A DNA stretch of 64,000 nucleotides from Aquimarina sp. AU474. Its GTDB lineage: Bacteria > Bacteroidota > Bacteroidia > Flavobacteriales > Flavobacteriaceae. This document shows positions 29,858 through 37,693 of the stretch, piece after piece (the first letter of the stretch is position 1; every line of letters begins with the position of its first letter). Made by a program: the position numbers and the translations under genes. Below the pieces are notes generated by a model. That model saw only the letters and a program-made list of their open reading frames with translations. It ran no database searches and was not told the DNA's origin. The stretch spans positions 310,001 to 374,000 of the forward strand of contig NZ_OMPE01000004.1 of the NCBI RefSeq assembly GCF_900312815.1, written 5' to 3'.

Positions 29858-31249
29858 ATGGGAAAGAAACTAAGTGGAAAAGACCTAATTAAATTAGGCT
29901 TTCCAAAAAATAACAGTATTAATGTGACTTTAGGTCAGATTAATCGATATCATAAACGAGTAAAAAAAGAACAAATATTAACAGAAGCTAAAAAGGTGTT
30001 ACTTAATCCTGAAGATTATAGAGGCGATGGTGTTTGGGGAAAAATTGCAGAAAGTTTACTGAAACCGGTAGAGATCAAAAGGCATGCGCTCAAAACAACT
30101 CGATCTCCATTTATGATTTATGGAGAAAATGAAATTGATGAGAAAGCCAAATATCAATTGTTTGATGCCTTAAAATTACCAGTGGCAACCGCCGGGGCTT
30201 TAATGCCAGATGCGCATACCGGATATGGTTTACCGATAGGAGGAGTATTGGCGACAAAAAATGCTGTTATTCCATATGGAGTGGGAGTAGATATAGGATG
30301 TAGAATGTGTTTAACAATTTACCCTATTGCGGTATCTTATTTGAAAGGTAAAAAACATCAATTAGAGAATATCCTATCCGAGCATACAAAGTTTGGCATG
30401 TATGAGACTCATAATGTGAAGCACGATCATGCGATTTTTGAACGGGATGAATTTAAAACAATTCCGTTGATTAAAAGATTAAAAGATAAAGCTTATAAGC
30501 AATTAGGTACCTCAGGAGGAGGTAATCACTTTGTTGAATTTGGTGTAGTTTCTATTACAGAACCTACAAATGAGTGGGGTTTAGAAGAAGGAGAATATCT
30601 GGGCGTATTATCGCATAGCGGATCAAGGGGGTTAGGAGCTAATATAGCAAAACACTATACCTATTTGGCAACTAAGCAATGTCCATTACCAAAACATGTA
30701 CAACAGTTAGCATGGTTGGATTTGAATACTCACGATGGTAAAGAATATTGGCTTGCAATGAATTTGGCAGGCGATTATGCACAGGCATGTCATGATGATA
30801 TTCATGCTAGAATAGCAAAGCTTTTAGGCTCGAAACCAGTAGCAAAAATCGAAAATCATCACAACTTTGCTTGGAAACAAAAGGTTAAAGGTGAAGAGTG
30901 TATAGTGCATAGAAAAGGTGCTACACCAGCTGCCAAAGGAGAGCTAGGGATAATCCCTGGATCAATGACAGCTCCTGGATTTATTGTGAGAGGATTAGGG
31001 AACAAAGAAAGTTTACAATCTGCATCACACGGTGCAGGGCGATTATTTTCTCGCAGAAAATGTAAGGATACCTTTACTAAGAGTGAAATTAAAAAACAAC
31101 TAAAAGCAAATGATGTAAGTCTAATAGGAGGAGGAGTTGATGAGGCACCAATGGCATACAAGGATATTAATAAAGTAATGGCGAATCAACAAGAACTTGT
31201 AGAAGTTCTAGGAACATTTACACCAAAGATTGTTCGTATGGACAAATAA
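29858..31249 (+). CDS. rtcB2: RtcB-type RNA ligase paired with PrfH (RtcB2)
   Basis: A 463-residue GTP/Mn2+-dependent RNA ligase. Catalytic and metal motifs are intact: G-V-D-I-G-C-R, L-G-T-S-G-G-G-N-H-F, L-S-H-S-G-S-R-G, N-H-H-N-F-A-W, H-R-K-G-A-T-P, and S-H-G-A-G-R with the guanylylated His. The gene ends 13 bp before prfH. Family knowledge: in other bacteria an RtcB2-PrfH pair rescues ribosomes whose 16S rRNA decoding centre was cut. PrfH releases the stuck peptide and RtcB2 religates the rRNA. The attenuator-like leader upstream would fit such a role. There is no archease gene nearby. Confidence 0.92.
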   Translation: MGKKLSGKDLIKLGFPKNNSINVTLGQINRYHKRVKKEQILTEAKKVLLNPEDYRGDGVWGKIAESLLKPVEIKRHALKTTRSPFMIYGENEIDEKAKYQLFDALKLPVATAGALMPDAHTGYGLPIGGVLATKNAVIPYGVGVDIGCRMCLTIYPIAVSYLKGKKHQLENILSEHTKFGMYETHNVKHDHAIFERDEFKTIPLIKRLKDKAYKQLGTSGGGNHFVEFGVVSITEPTNEWGLEEGEYLGVLSHSGSRGLGANIAKHYTYLATKQCPLPKHVQQLAWLDLNTHDGKEYWLAMNLAGDYAQACHDDIHARIAKLLGSKPVAKIENHHNFAWKQKVKGEECIVHRKGATPAAKGELGIIPGSMTAPGFIVRGLGNKESLQSASHGAGRLFSRRKCKDTFTKSEIKKQLKANDVSLIGGGVDEAPMAYKDINKVMANQQELVEVLGTFTPKIVRMDK

Positions 31250-31262
31250 AAAAGATGAATAA

Positions 31263-31880
31263 ATGAATCAAAAAATTATACAAATAACAGCAGGTAGAGG
31301 CCCGGCAGAATGCTGCTGGGTTGTTGCCCAAGTTCTTAAATATTTTCTGGATGAATTAAAACAAAAAGGATTATCGTATAATGTCATTCAAAGAATAAAA
31401 GGTTCCGAAAATGGAACTGTGCAATCTGCGACTGTAAGAGTTGAAGGAAATGAAGTTGATAAATTTTTAATTTCTTGGATTGGGACTGTACAGTGGATAG
31501 GTGCTTCAACTTTTCGTAAATATCATAAACGCAAAAATTGGTTTATAGGGATTTATGAGATAGATCTTCTACATCTCAAGGAGATAGAAGAAAAGGATAT
31601 TACTTATCAAACAATGCGAAGTACAGGTCCTGGAGGTCAAAATGTAAATAAAGTGAACTCTGCAGTAAGAGCTATATATCTACGCACAGGAACAAGTGTG
31701 GTGGTTATGGATAGTCGTTCTCAACATCAAAATCGAAAAATTGCTATTCGTCGTATTAAAGAAAAGATGTTAGAAATCCAGTTAGAGCAATTAAAAAAAT
31801 CATTGACGGATCAATGGGAAAACCATTGGAGTGTGCAACGAGGCAATCCGATTAAAGTATTTAAAAGGGACAGATTTTAA
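31263..31880 (+). CDS. prfH: PrfH, peptide chain release factor homologue for damaged ribosomes
   Basis: A 205-residue class I release-factor-like protein, shorter than RF1/RF2 (about 360 residues) because it lacks their N-terminal domain, as PrfH does. The peptidyl-tRNA hydrolysis motif is seen in S-T-G-P-G-G-Q-N-V-N-K-V (about residues 119-130), where GGQ lies in the A site. The N-terminal part (T-A-G-R-G-P-A-E-C-C-W near residue 10) is typical of PrfH. It forms an operon with rtcB2. It acts in the cytoplasm on stalled 70S ribosomes. The call is strong because motif, length and neighbour agree. Confidence 0.92.
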   Translation: MNQKIIQITAGRGPAECCWVVAQVLKYFLDELKQKGLSYNVIQRIKGSENGTVQSATVRVEGNEVDKFLISWIGTVQWIGASTFRKYHKRKNWFIGIYEIDLLHLKEIEEKDITYQTMRSTGPGGQNVNKVNSAVRAIYLRTGTSVVVMDSRSQHQNRKIAIRRIKEKMLEIQLEQLKKSLTDQWENHWSVQRGNPIKVFKRDRF

Positions 31881-31964
31881 GAAAGAAAACAAAGTAAAAA
31901 CTTTCAAAAACCAGCGAAATCAATTAAAAAATGATTTACGTGATCAATTAAAGAATTAGAAAAA

Positions 31965-32504
31965 ATGAGCAATTTATTAGATAAATATTTATTTCAGGCA
32001 TTAGATGCGTATCCATATAATTTGGAAGAAGCAGTAGAGTCTTTAAACTATGCTTTATCATATGATGAAAAAAATCCAATTGCTTTATGTCTTTTGGGTC
32101 AGATATATGCAGAGAGTTTAAAAAATTATGAAACCGCAAAAGAGTATTATCAACAAGCTCTGGCCGAAGATATGTATGCTTTAGATGTATATCCAAAATA
32201 TATAAACGTTTTATTATGGAACGAGGATTATGATGAAGCCAAAAAGTTAATCGATTTTGCATTAACCATAAAAGGAACCGATAAGGCGATGTTGCATCTT
32301 AAAAAGGCAATTCTTTTTGAACAAAAGAGAGAGTATAAAAAAGCCTTAAAATGTTTGAAGTTAGCAAAAGAGAATGCGTATAATAATCGGTTTATAAGTG
32401 ATTTAAAAGAAGAAAAACAGAGAATTGAAGGAAAAATGCCAAAGAAAAAGACTCCCAAAAAAGAAAATTTAAAGTCATCTTCTAAAAAATTAAAGAAGAA
32501 ATAA
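31965..32504 (+). CDS. Tetratricopeptide-repeat protein with Lys-rich tail
   Basis: A 179-residue soluble protein made of four to five TPR helical hairpins (for example N-P-I-A-L-C-L-L-G-Q-I-Y-A-E and A-K-E-Y-Y-Q-Q-A-L-A), ending in a 30-residue Lys-rich tail (K-K-K-T-P-K-K) that could bind RNA or ribosomes. It lies 84 bp after prfH on the same strand, so it may be read from the same transcript. TPR proteins are usually scaffolds. Involvement in RNA repair is a guess from position and the basic tail. Confidence 0.75.
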   Translation: MSNLLDKYLFQALDAYPYNLEEAVESLNYALSYDEKNPIALCLLGQIYAESLKNYETAKEYYQQALAEDMYALDVYPKYINVLLWNEDYDEAKKLIDFALTIKGTDKAMLHLKKAILFEQKREYKKALKCLKLAKENAYNNRFISDLKEEKQRIEGKMPKKKTPKKENLKSSSKKLKKK

Positions 32505-32581
32505 TCTAGACATTAATGTAGTATGGATTGAAGAAGGTTTATTAGGAAAATATCCGAAAATTCATTAAATTAATAGAATAA

Positions 32582-32704
32582 ATGAAACACACTAGTACAC
32601 ATAACGAACCAAGACTACTGCTAACGCAGTATGATTCTAGATGGATTAATAAAATATCCATTAGTGATTGGACAATTGTAGGCTATATCGAATCTTTTAC
32701 TTAA
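32582..32704 (+). CDS. Micro-ORF (40 aa), uncertain
   Basis: ATG to TAA, 40 codons (M-K-H-T-S-T-H-N-E-P start; W-I-N-K-I-S-I-S-D-W in the second half), located just before terminator B. It is in the same relative place as the 29135 micro-ORF before terminator A. No homology recognised. Confidence 0.3.
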   Translation: MKHTSTHNEPRLLLTQYDSRWINKISISDWTIVGYIESFT

Positions 32705-32736
32705 ATAGATAAAAGAAATCAAAAATAACTTATAAA

Positions 32737-32763
32737 GCGTTCAAGAAATTGAACGCTTTTTTT
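32737..32763 (+). terminator. Rho-independent terminator B
   Basis: GCGTTC-AAGAAATT-GAACGC, a perfect 6-bp stem followed by seven T. The arm and loop sequence is shared with terminator A at 29231. Confidence 0.8.
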
Positions 32764-32858
32764 AATGCCTTTATCAAAATGAATCGACACTAATCAATAC
32801 ATAATAATTAAGATTTTGAATCATAAACATCTGACCAATAAGTGCTAACGCAAACCCC

Positions 32859-32932
32859 TAATATCTGTATAAAAAACGGACAGGGATATCTTTGCTTAGT
32901 TTTAATGTAACTATTTGATAATCAATAAAATA
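32859..32932 (+). repeat. Duplicated intergenic element, copy B
   Basis: Matches copy A at 29345-29418 (hairpin, ACGGACAGGGAT, GATAATCAATAAAATAA). It precedes the second palindromic operator by about 85 bp. Confidence 0.75.
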
Positions 32933-33016
32933 ACTGTTAAAATATTTGTAAATATTCCAAAATATTTTAACCTTTGTATAACAATAATATTAAAAGAATC
33001 ACCAGTATTATTTAAT

Positions 33017-33056
33017 TACGCAAAATGATTGCGTAGTAAGCACGGAGATTTGTATA
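33017..33056 (+). promoter_or_regulatory. Second copy of the WYL-type operator with promoter element
   Basis: TACGCAA-AATGA-TTGCGTA (33017-33035), 12 bp, then ATTTGTAT (33048-33055). The palindrome differs from that at 27157 only in the centre base, and the spacing to ATTTGTAT is identical, while the 12 spacer bases differ. It drives the 33092 region. Confidence 0.75.
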
Positions 33057-33091
33057 ACATATAACACAATTAACAACTAAACGATTAAAAA

Positions 33092-33331
33092 ATGAAGTAT
33101 AATCAATTTTCTAACAAGGGTCTGGAGACTAGAATACATCCGCTAGCGGGTGCGTTCGAAAGCATCCTTGAAGTGGATATCGATACTTTGGTTGTTGATC
33201 CTCTTCAAAAAATGATAACCAAGGCAAGTGGTATCAAAAGATTGCAAAGAGTACTTATGTGTATATGTAACAACTCTTGTGGAGCTATAATCAATACAAA
33301 TTATACTTCTCGCAAGGCTTTAGTTTCATAA
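33092..33331 (+). CDS. Small ORF (79 aa) or structured RNA under the second operator
   Basis: An ORF with a good A-rich start context 36 bp after the promoter element. The protein has no recognised domain; it has an amphipathic middle and a C-x-C-N-N-S-C segment. The same DNA folds strongly: ATCCGC/GTGGAT (33138/33173) encloses GGGTGC-gttcgaaa-GCATCC, whose loop resembles a tRNA T loop. CTTTGGTT/AACCAAGG (33186/33217), AAGAGT/ACTCTT (33247/33273), TATAAT/ATTATA (33286/33300) and AAGGCTT/AAGCTTT (33314/33330) follow. I cannot decide between a protein gene and a non-coding RNA; it could be both. Confidence 0.4.
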   Translation: MKYNQFSNKGLETRIHPLAGAFESILEVDIDTLVVDPLQKMITKASGIKRLQRVLMCICNNSCGAIINTNYTSRKALVS

Positions 33332-33760
33332 GCTTTTAAAAAAGTAATCACCTCAAATAATGTGTTCTGGACAAGACATTGTATTTGAATGATCACAACT
33401 ATCATTGGTCAATACGTTCTAACCGATCGATACCTTGTAAATCGATAGCATGCTTTAAGAATACAATTTCTTAAAAAATGTAATGGGATACATGCGCCTA
33501 GTCTAATTATCATTTCGAATACATAATTAGGCAAAGCTGAAACATCGAATAGAACATATCGAAAACTGATCCACCAAAAGTCTAATTACAGATCGCTGCT
33601 ACCCGAAACGGGGAAAGTACGGTAACACGATCATAAAGGACTTCACTTTCCCGAATACGATCAATTATTTCCCATGGGTATTGGGTATGTGCAACATACT
33701 TATCTGGGGTTACAACCTATGGGCATACCCCAAATTATGGAAAACAAAAAAACTAACAAC
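33332..33760 (+). other. Hairpin-rich intergenic region, candidate structured RNA or leader
   Basis: No credible ORF. Perfect local stems follow one another: AATGAT/ATCATT (33388/33401, extended by GTATT/AATAC), ATCGAT/ATCGAT (33426/33441), TTTAAGAA/TTCTTAAA (33454/33468), CTAATTAT/ATAATTAG (33503/33523), GGGAAAGT/ACTTTCCC (33611/33645). Nearest the lipoprotein gene, TTGGGTATG (33681) can pair either locally with CATAC (33695) or with CATACCCCAA (33724). Confidence 0.45.
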
Positions 33761-33940
33761 ATGAAAAATTTAAAATACATACTATTAGCCATCCTTTTAG
33801 GAATCAACTTAGTCGCTTGTGAGGCTCCTCCTATCCATGAGGAAGTTGGAATTGAGGAAGTGGAAACTTCTCTTCCTGAAGTTTTAGCAACTAAAGGAGA
33901 GAACGGTGAGACCGAAGAAGAAGAAGGAAGTTTAGATTAA
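33761..33940 (+). CDS. Small acidic lipoprotein next to a sensor kinase
   Basis: A 59-residue product starting at the ATG at 33761 (M-K-N-L-K-Y); a longer frame from 33674 would start inside the structured leader and is rejected. It has a lipoprotein signal peptide with lipobox L-V-A-C-E. After the Cys only about 40 residues remain, very acidic (E-V-G-I-E-E-V-E-T, then G-E-T-E-E-E-E-G-S-L-D). It ends 27 bp before the histidine kinase gene, so they are probably cotranscribed. A role as envelope signal or ligand for the kinase is possible but only inferred from position and size. Confidence 0.7.
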   Translation: MKNLKYILLAILLGINLVACEAPPIHEEVGIEEVETSLPEVLATKGENGETEEEEGSLD

Positions 33941-33967
33941 ATTCAAATAATTTAATATTTTTGAGGG

Positions 33968-35947
33968 ATGAAACGATACCCGTTTACATCCCTCTTTTTT
34001 TTAATCATTCTATTTATACTGCTTAATTATTCTTGTAAAAAAGATTACTATTTAAATACTACTGATTCTACTGAGTTTCTAAGGAAAATAGATTCTTTAA
34101 ATGCATATTATGAAATTGCTTCCAACAGGGCTAATTCAGAAGAAGAAAAATTCCTTGCGGTGGATAATTTTATAAATGGAGCAGATTCCCTAAGTGTAGA
34201 TTCCTTAATTTATAAGGGGCTTAATTTAAAATCTACAATTTTATCCAGATCTAACAATTATTTGAAAGCTATTGAACAAGCGAATTTAATGATAGATTTG
34301 GCTCGAAAGAAATCTGACAGTGAAAATTTAGGAAAAGCATATTATAAAGTTGGTTATTTACATAAGGAAAAAGGTGATTATATAGAGTCTTTTAAAGATT
34401 ATAATCAATCTTTCAAAATCTTTAGGAATCTTAAAGATAGTATTAGAGCCGGTAAGTGTTTAATGGCATTATCGAGAGTTCAAAGAATACTAGGAGATCA
34501 TAATGCAGGTAAAACAACAGCCACAGATGGTTTAAGATATTTAGAGAATTCTACAGAATATCGCACCATTAGTGGATTGTATCATGGTATATCAATATCT
34601 TTTATTGAACTTAAAAATTCTAAAGAAGCTTTAATATGGAATAATAAGGCTCTAAATTTAATTAAGGATTCGATAGCAAAAAATAAAATAGGCGCTCGTA
34701 ATATTCTTACTTATAAAAATACTAGAGCTAATATTTTATCACGAGAAAAAAGATATGAAGAAAGTATAAATATTTTACAAGCTTTGTTAAAAGAAAGTGA
34801 TTCACTTCAAAAACCTACTGAATATGCACAATTACTAAGTAACTTAGGTTACATCAAATTTCTTCAAAACCCTAAAAATATTATGAGTGAATTAATGTTA
34901 TTGAAGGCTAGAAGTATTCGCCATGAAAAGGAAGATTTATTTGGTTTATTTGCGAGTAATATACATCTTACAAAATATTTTAAGAATAAAGATGTTGAAA
35001 AAGCAAAGTACTATGCTCATCAGGCATTTTTGTGTTCAGAAAATTTTGAAGATTACGAGGCGTCAATGGAGGTGTTGACTCTTATTACTGAATTAGAACC
35101 TAACTCTTTAGAGTATCATCAACACTTTAAAGATGCTAGTCTTCAGTTAATGGAACTTAGGAAAAAAACTCGAGAAATATACGCTCCTACTAGATTTGAG
35201 AATGAAAACTTACTCAAACAAAACGAAGAGAAAAATCGCAAAATTCATATAGTCCGTAACCAAAATACTATATATTTACTAGGCATGGCTGTCTTGTTCT
35301 TGGGTATAGCATTTGCAATCTACTTTTTTAGACAACGCACAAAATATCTGGCACAGCAAAATCAGATCATACAGTTTCAAGCTAGTTATGAGACAGAAAC
35401 TCGTATTTCTAAACGATTGCATGATGAGTTGGGTAATGATATCTTTCAAGTCATGTTGCAATATCAAAACGATCCCCATGATCCACAAATTAAAGATAAA
35501 CTCAATACTACCTATCATAAAGCACGTGATATTTCTCGTGAAAACAACGAGTTCGACACCGATGAAACCTTTATCGAAGAATTAAGCAATATGTTGCAAA
35601 ACTATAGCAAAAACGGAATTCAATTAATGGTTAGAGGGTTAGATAAAATTGATTGGGACCTAAAAGAAAAACCTGTAAAAATAACGGTGTATAGAGTATT
35701 ACAAGAATTAATGACCAATATGCAAAAACATAGCAATGCTAGTTTGGTGGTATTGGTGTTTTCTAATGTGGATCAGATGATGATGATTAAATACTCGGAT
35801 AATGGAATTGGGATCTCAAAAGAAGATTTAAAATCCAAAAATGGATTGCGCAATACAGAAAAGCGTATTGGTGCTATCGGTGGAACACTTATCTTTGAAT
35901 CAGAAAAAGAAAAAGGGTTTAAAGCCGAAATTAAAATCCCTAATTAA
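33968..35947 (+). CDS. TPR-containing sensor histidine kinase
   Basis: A 659-residue two-component sensor. The N-terminus is a hydrophobic segment ending in L-N-Y-S-C-K-K (possible lipobox). Residues 40-410 are TPR-like helical repeats, probably periplasmic. A membrane helix lies at about 437-458 (Y-L-L-G-M-A-V-L-F-L-G-I). The kinase part follows: the phospho-acceptor His in K-R-L-H-D-E-L-G-N-D (HisKA_3-like), then an ATPase domain with E-L-M-T-N-M-Q-K-H-S (N box), D-N-G-I-G and G-L-R-N-T-E-K-R-I. It is followed 11 bp later by its response regulator. TPR sensors of this kind are common in Bacteroidota; the ligand is unknown. Confidence 0.9.
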   Translation: MKRYPFTSLFFLIILFILLNYSCKKDYYLNTTDSTEFLRKIDSLNAYYEIASNRANSEEEKFLAVDNFINGADSLSVDSLIYKGLNLKSTILSRSNNYLKAIEQANLMIDLARKKSDSENLGKAYYKVGYLHKEKGDYIESFKDYNQSFKIFRNLKDSIRAGKCLMALSRVQRILGDHNAGKTTATDGLRYLENSTEYRTISGLYHGISISFIELKNSKEALIWNNKALNLIKDSIAKNKIGARNILTYKNTRANILSREKRYEESINILQALLKESDSLQKPTEYAQLLSNLGYIKFLQNPKNIMSELMLLKARSIRHEKEDLFGLFASNIHLTKYFKNKDVEKAKYYAHQAFLCSENFEDYEASMEVLTLITELEPNSLEYHQHFKDASLQLMELRKKTREIYAPTRFENENLLKQNEEKNRKIHIVRNQNTIYLLGMAVLFLGIAFAIYFFRQRTKYLAQQNQIIQFQASYETETRISKRLHDELGNDIFQVMLQYQNDPHDPQIKDKLNTTYHKARDISRENNEFDTDETFIEELSNMLQNYSKNGIQLMVRGLDKIDWDLKEKPVKITVYRVLQELMTNMQKHSNASLVVLVFSNVDQMMMIKYSDNGIGISKEDLKSKNGLRNTEKRIGAIGGTLIFESEKEKGFKAEIKIPN

Positions 35948-35958
35948 AAATTAGCACA

Positions 35959-36627
35959 ATGTTTACTAAAGTATTGGTGGCCGAAGATTATGAGATAGCC
36001 AATCAAGGAATAATAAAAGTATTAAAAGATACTGTTGGGATACCTCAAATTGAAGAGGCCAAATATTGTGATGATGCGTATCTAAAATTTAGAAAAGCGC
36101 ATCAAGATATGGCACCGTTTGAGTTATTAATTACAGACCTTTCCTTTAAAGAAGATCATAAAGTGCAAACTAGAACTTCGGGTATCGAATTGATTAGAGA
36201 TATCAGAAATATTCAGGCGGATATTAAGGTTATTGTGTATTCTCAAGAGGATCGACCGGATAAAATCAATATGCTCTTTGATAAATATAACATTAATGGG
36301 TATGTATGTAAAGGTCAAGACGCCATAAAAGAGTTAACGAATTGTATAGATGGCGTATATCAAGAAAAAACTATGTTACCCAAGGTGTTAACCGATAGTT
36401 CTACTGCTAATCAAATGGTCCTTCTAGATGATCTGGATATGATTCTGCTCGAAGAACTGGCTAAGGGATTTACCAAAAAGGAAATTAGACTCAAACTAAA
36501 AGAACAAAAAATTACTCCAAATAGCGAGAGTTCTATCGATAAAAAAGTAAGCAAACTATTTGATGATTTTAAGGCCAAAAACACTACACATTTGGTGGCC
36601 ATTGTTAAAGATCTAGGATTGTTGTAG
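35959..36627 (+). CDS. Response regulator, NarL/FixJ-like, with divergent HTH
   Basis: A 222-residue protein. The receiver domain (about 1-130) shows V-A-E-D-Y near the start, the phospho-acceptor Asp in L-L-I-T-D-L-S-F and the conserved Lys in Y-V-C-K-G. The C-terminal 70 residues (L-L-E-E-L-A-K-G-F-T-K-K-E-I) align with the start of a LuxR-type helix-turn-helix but are divergent in the recognition helix. It is the partner of the upstream TPR kinase (11 bp gap). Target genes are unknown; palindromes upstream of the next gene are candidates. Confidence 0.88.
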   Translation: MFTKVLVAEDYEIANQGIIKVLKDTVGIPQIEEAKYCDDAYLKFRKAHQDMAPFELLITDLSFKEDHKVQTRTSGIELIRDIRNIQADIKVIVYSQEDRPDKINMLFDKYNINGYVCKGQDAIKELTNCIDGVYQEKTMLPKVLTDSSTANQMVLLDDLDMILLEELAKGFTKKEIRLKLKEQKITPNSESSIDKKVSKLFDDFKAKNTTHLVAIVKDLGLL

Positions 36628-36694
36628 CCAGATTAAAAGCTATAAAGACATCATTCTTCTATTTAATTTTTTACATATTAAATTTCAGAAATAG

Positions 36695-36714
36695 TACCCC
36701 GATAAATAGGGGTA
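36695..36714. promoter_or_regulatory. Palindrome TACCCC-N8-GGGGTA
   Basis: Perfect 6-bp inverted arms about 150 bp upstream of the sigma-factor gene. Similar TACCCC/GGGGTA palindromes occur between glnK and gltB (47172-47244). The right half AGGGGTA fits the reverse complement of a NarL heptamer (TACYYMT). Confidence 0.45.
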
Positions 36715-36746
36715 TGCAGTTTGTTTTTTCAAAATAAAATGTCGCT

Positions 36747-36791
36747 TTACAGAAATCTGTAAGGATATATACCATAGTCGATTTATGTTTG
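36747..36791 (+). promoter_or_regulatory. Promoter with TTACAGA-AA-TCTGTAA palindrome
   Basis: A palindrome with 7-bp arms (36747-36762) ends 21 bp before TATGTTTG (36784-36791), a perfect TAnnTTTG -7 box. It thus covers the -33 region of the promoter for the sigma-factor gene at 36868. Confidence 0.5.
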
Positions 36792-36867
36792 TGCCGTAAA
36801 AGCAGATGAATGAGAGATGAGAATGAATTTATTCTAATTACCGAAACTACACAAACACACTATAAAG

Positions 36868-37428
36868 ATGAATAAAGATCAAGTACTCATAGCCGGAATC
36901 ATTGATGGGGATCAAAGAATACTAACTCGCTTTTATAGAGAAAACATACGTTATATACAAGGGTATATTTTACGTAATTACGGAAACTCTGAGGATGTCG
37001 AAGATATTTTTCAGGATGCTTTAGTAGTATTATATCAAAAATTAAGATCTGGTCTTTTAGAGATTAAAGTACCTATTACCACTTATTTTTATGGAATTTG
37101 TAAAAATTTATGGAGGAATAGATTAAGAAAAAAGCAAAGACTAATCTTAGATGATGAAGAAAGCCGTTTTGAAGGAGTTAATGACACTATAATGAATGAT
37201 ATAGAAAATCAAGAACGTGAACACTTGTATAGAAAACATTTTCAGAAATTGAGTATAGACAATAAGAAACTCTTACAATTATTTTTTGAGGGTAGATCTA
37301 TGAAAGAAATCTCGAACATTACAGGATATACCGAAGGATATACCCGAAAGAAAAAATTCATGGCCAAAAAGCAATTATTAAAGATGATCGAAAAAGATCC
37401 TATGTACCAAGAATTAGTAGTTGCCTAA
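36868..37428 (+). CDS. RNA polymerase sigma-70-family factor (ECF-like)
   Basis: A 186-residue sigma factor. Region 2 is seen in N-S-E-D-V-E-D-I-F-Q-D-A-L-V-V-L-Y (about residues 41-57) and I-T-T-Y-F-Y-G-I-C-K-N-L-W. Region 4 is the C-terminal helix-turn-helix L-S-I-D-N-K-K-L-L-Q-L-F-F-E-G-R-S-M-K-E-I. No anti-sigma gene lies next to it, unusual for ECF factors but common in this flavobacterial type. Two palindromes and a good -7 box precede it, so it is regulated, perhaps by the upstream two-component system. Confidence 0.88.
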   Translation: MNKDQVLIAGIIDGDQRILTRFYRENIRYIQGYILRNYGNSEDVEDIFQDALVVLYQKLRSGLLEIKVPITTYFYGICKNLWRNRLRKKQRLILDDEESRFEGVNDTIMNDIENQEREHLYRKHFQKLSIDNKKLLQLFFEGRSMKEISNITGYTEGYTRKKKFMAKKQLLKMIEKDPMYQELVVA

Positions 37429-37693
37429 TTGTTAAGCTACATAAAAAGAATTACTTCCCAATACAAAAATTAGCAAAAATATTTCAGGATAAGTCATCAT
37501 CAGGGTTTGGATGATAATTCATATGAGTGTCTTTAAGGCTGTTATAAATAGTTGCTGTAACTTCGTTATTATACCTGATTTGCGATAATGGAGCTTTTGT
37601 GGTATATATACATTATAATATTATATTGCAGAAAGAAAACTGCTAATCGATGACAGTTTCATTTAAAGTCATCTCTTAAATATATAGTATAGA

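Noticed and set aside
33115..33170. A genuine tRNA gene
   Set aside because: Acceptor stem is only 4 bp and there is no D arm or proper anticodon arm; kept only as a tRNA-like observation.
33674..33760. Longer start for the small lipoprotein
   Set aside because: It would put about 29 residues before a clear lipoprotein signal peptide and begins within a structured leader.
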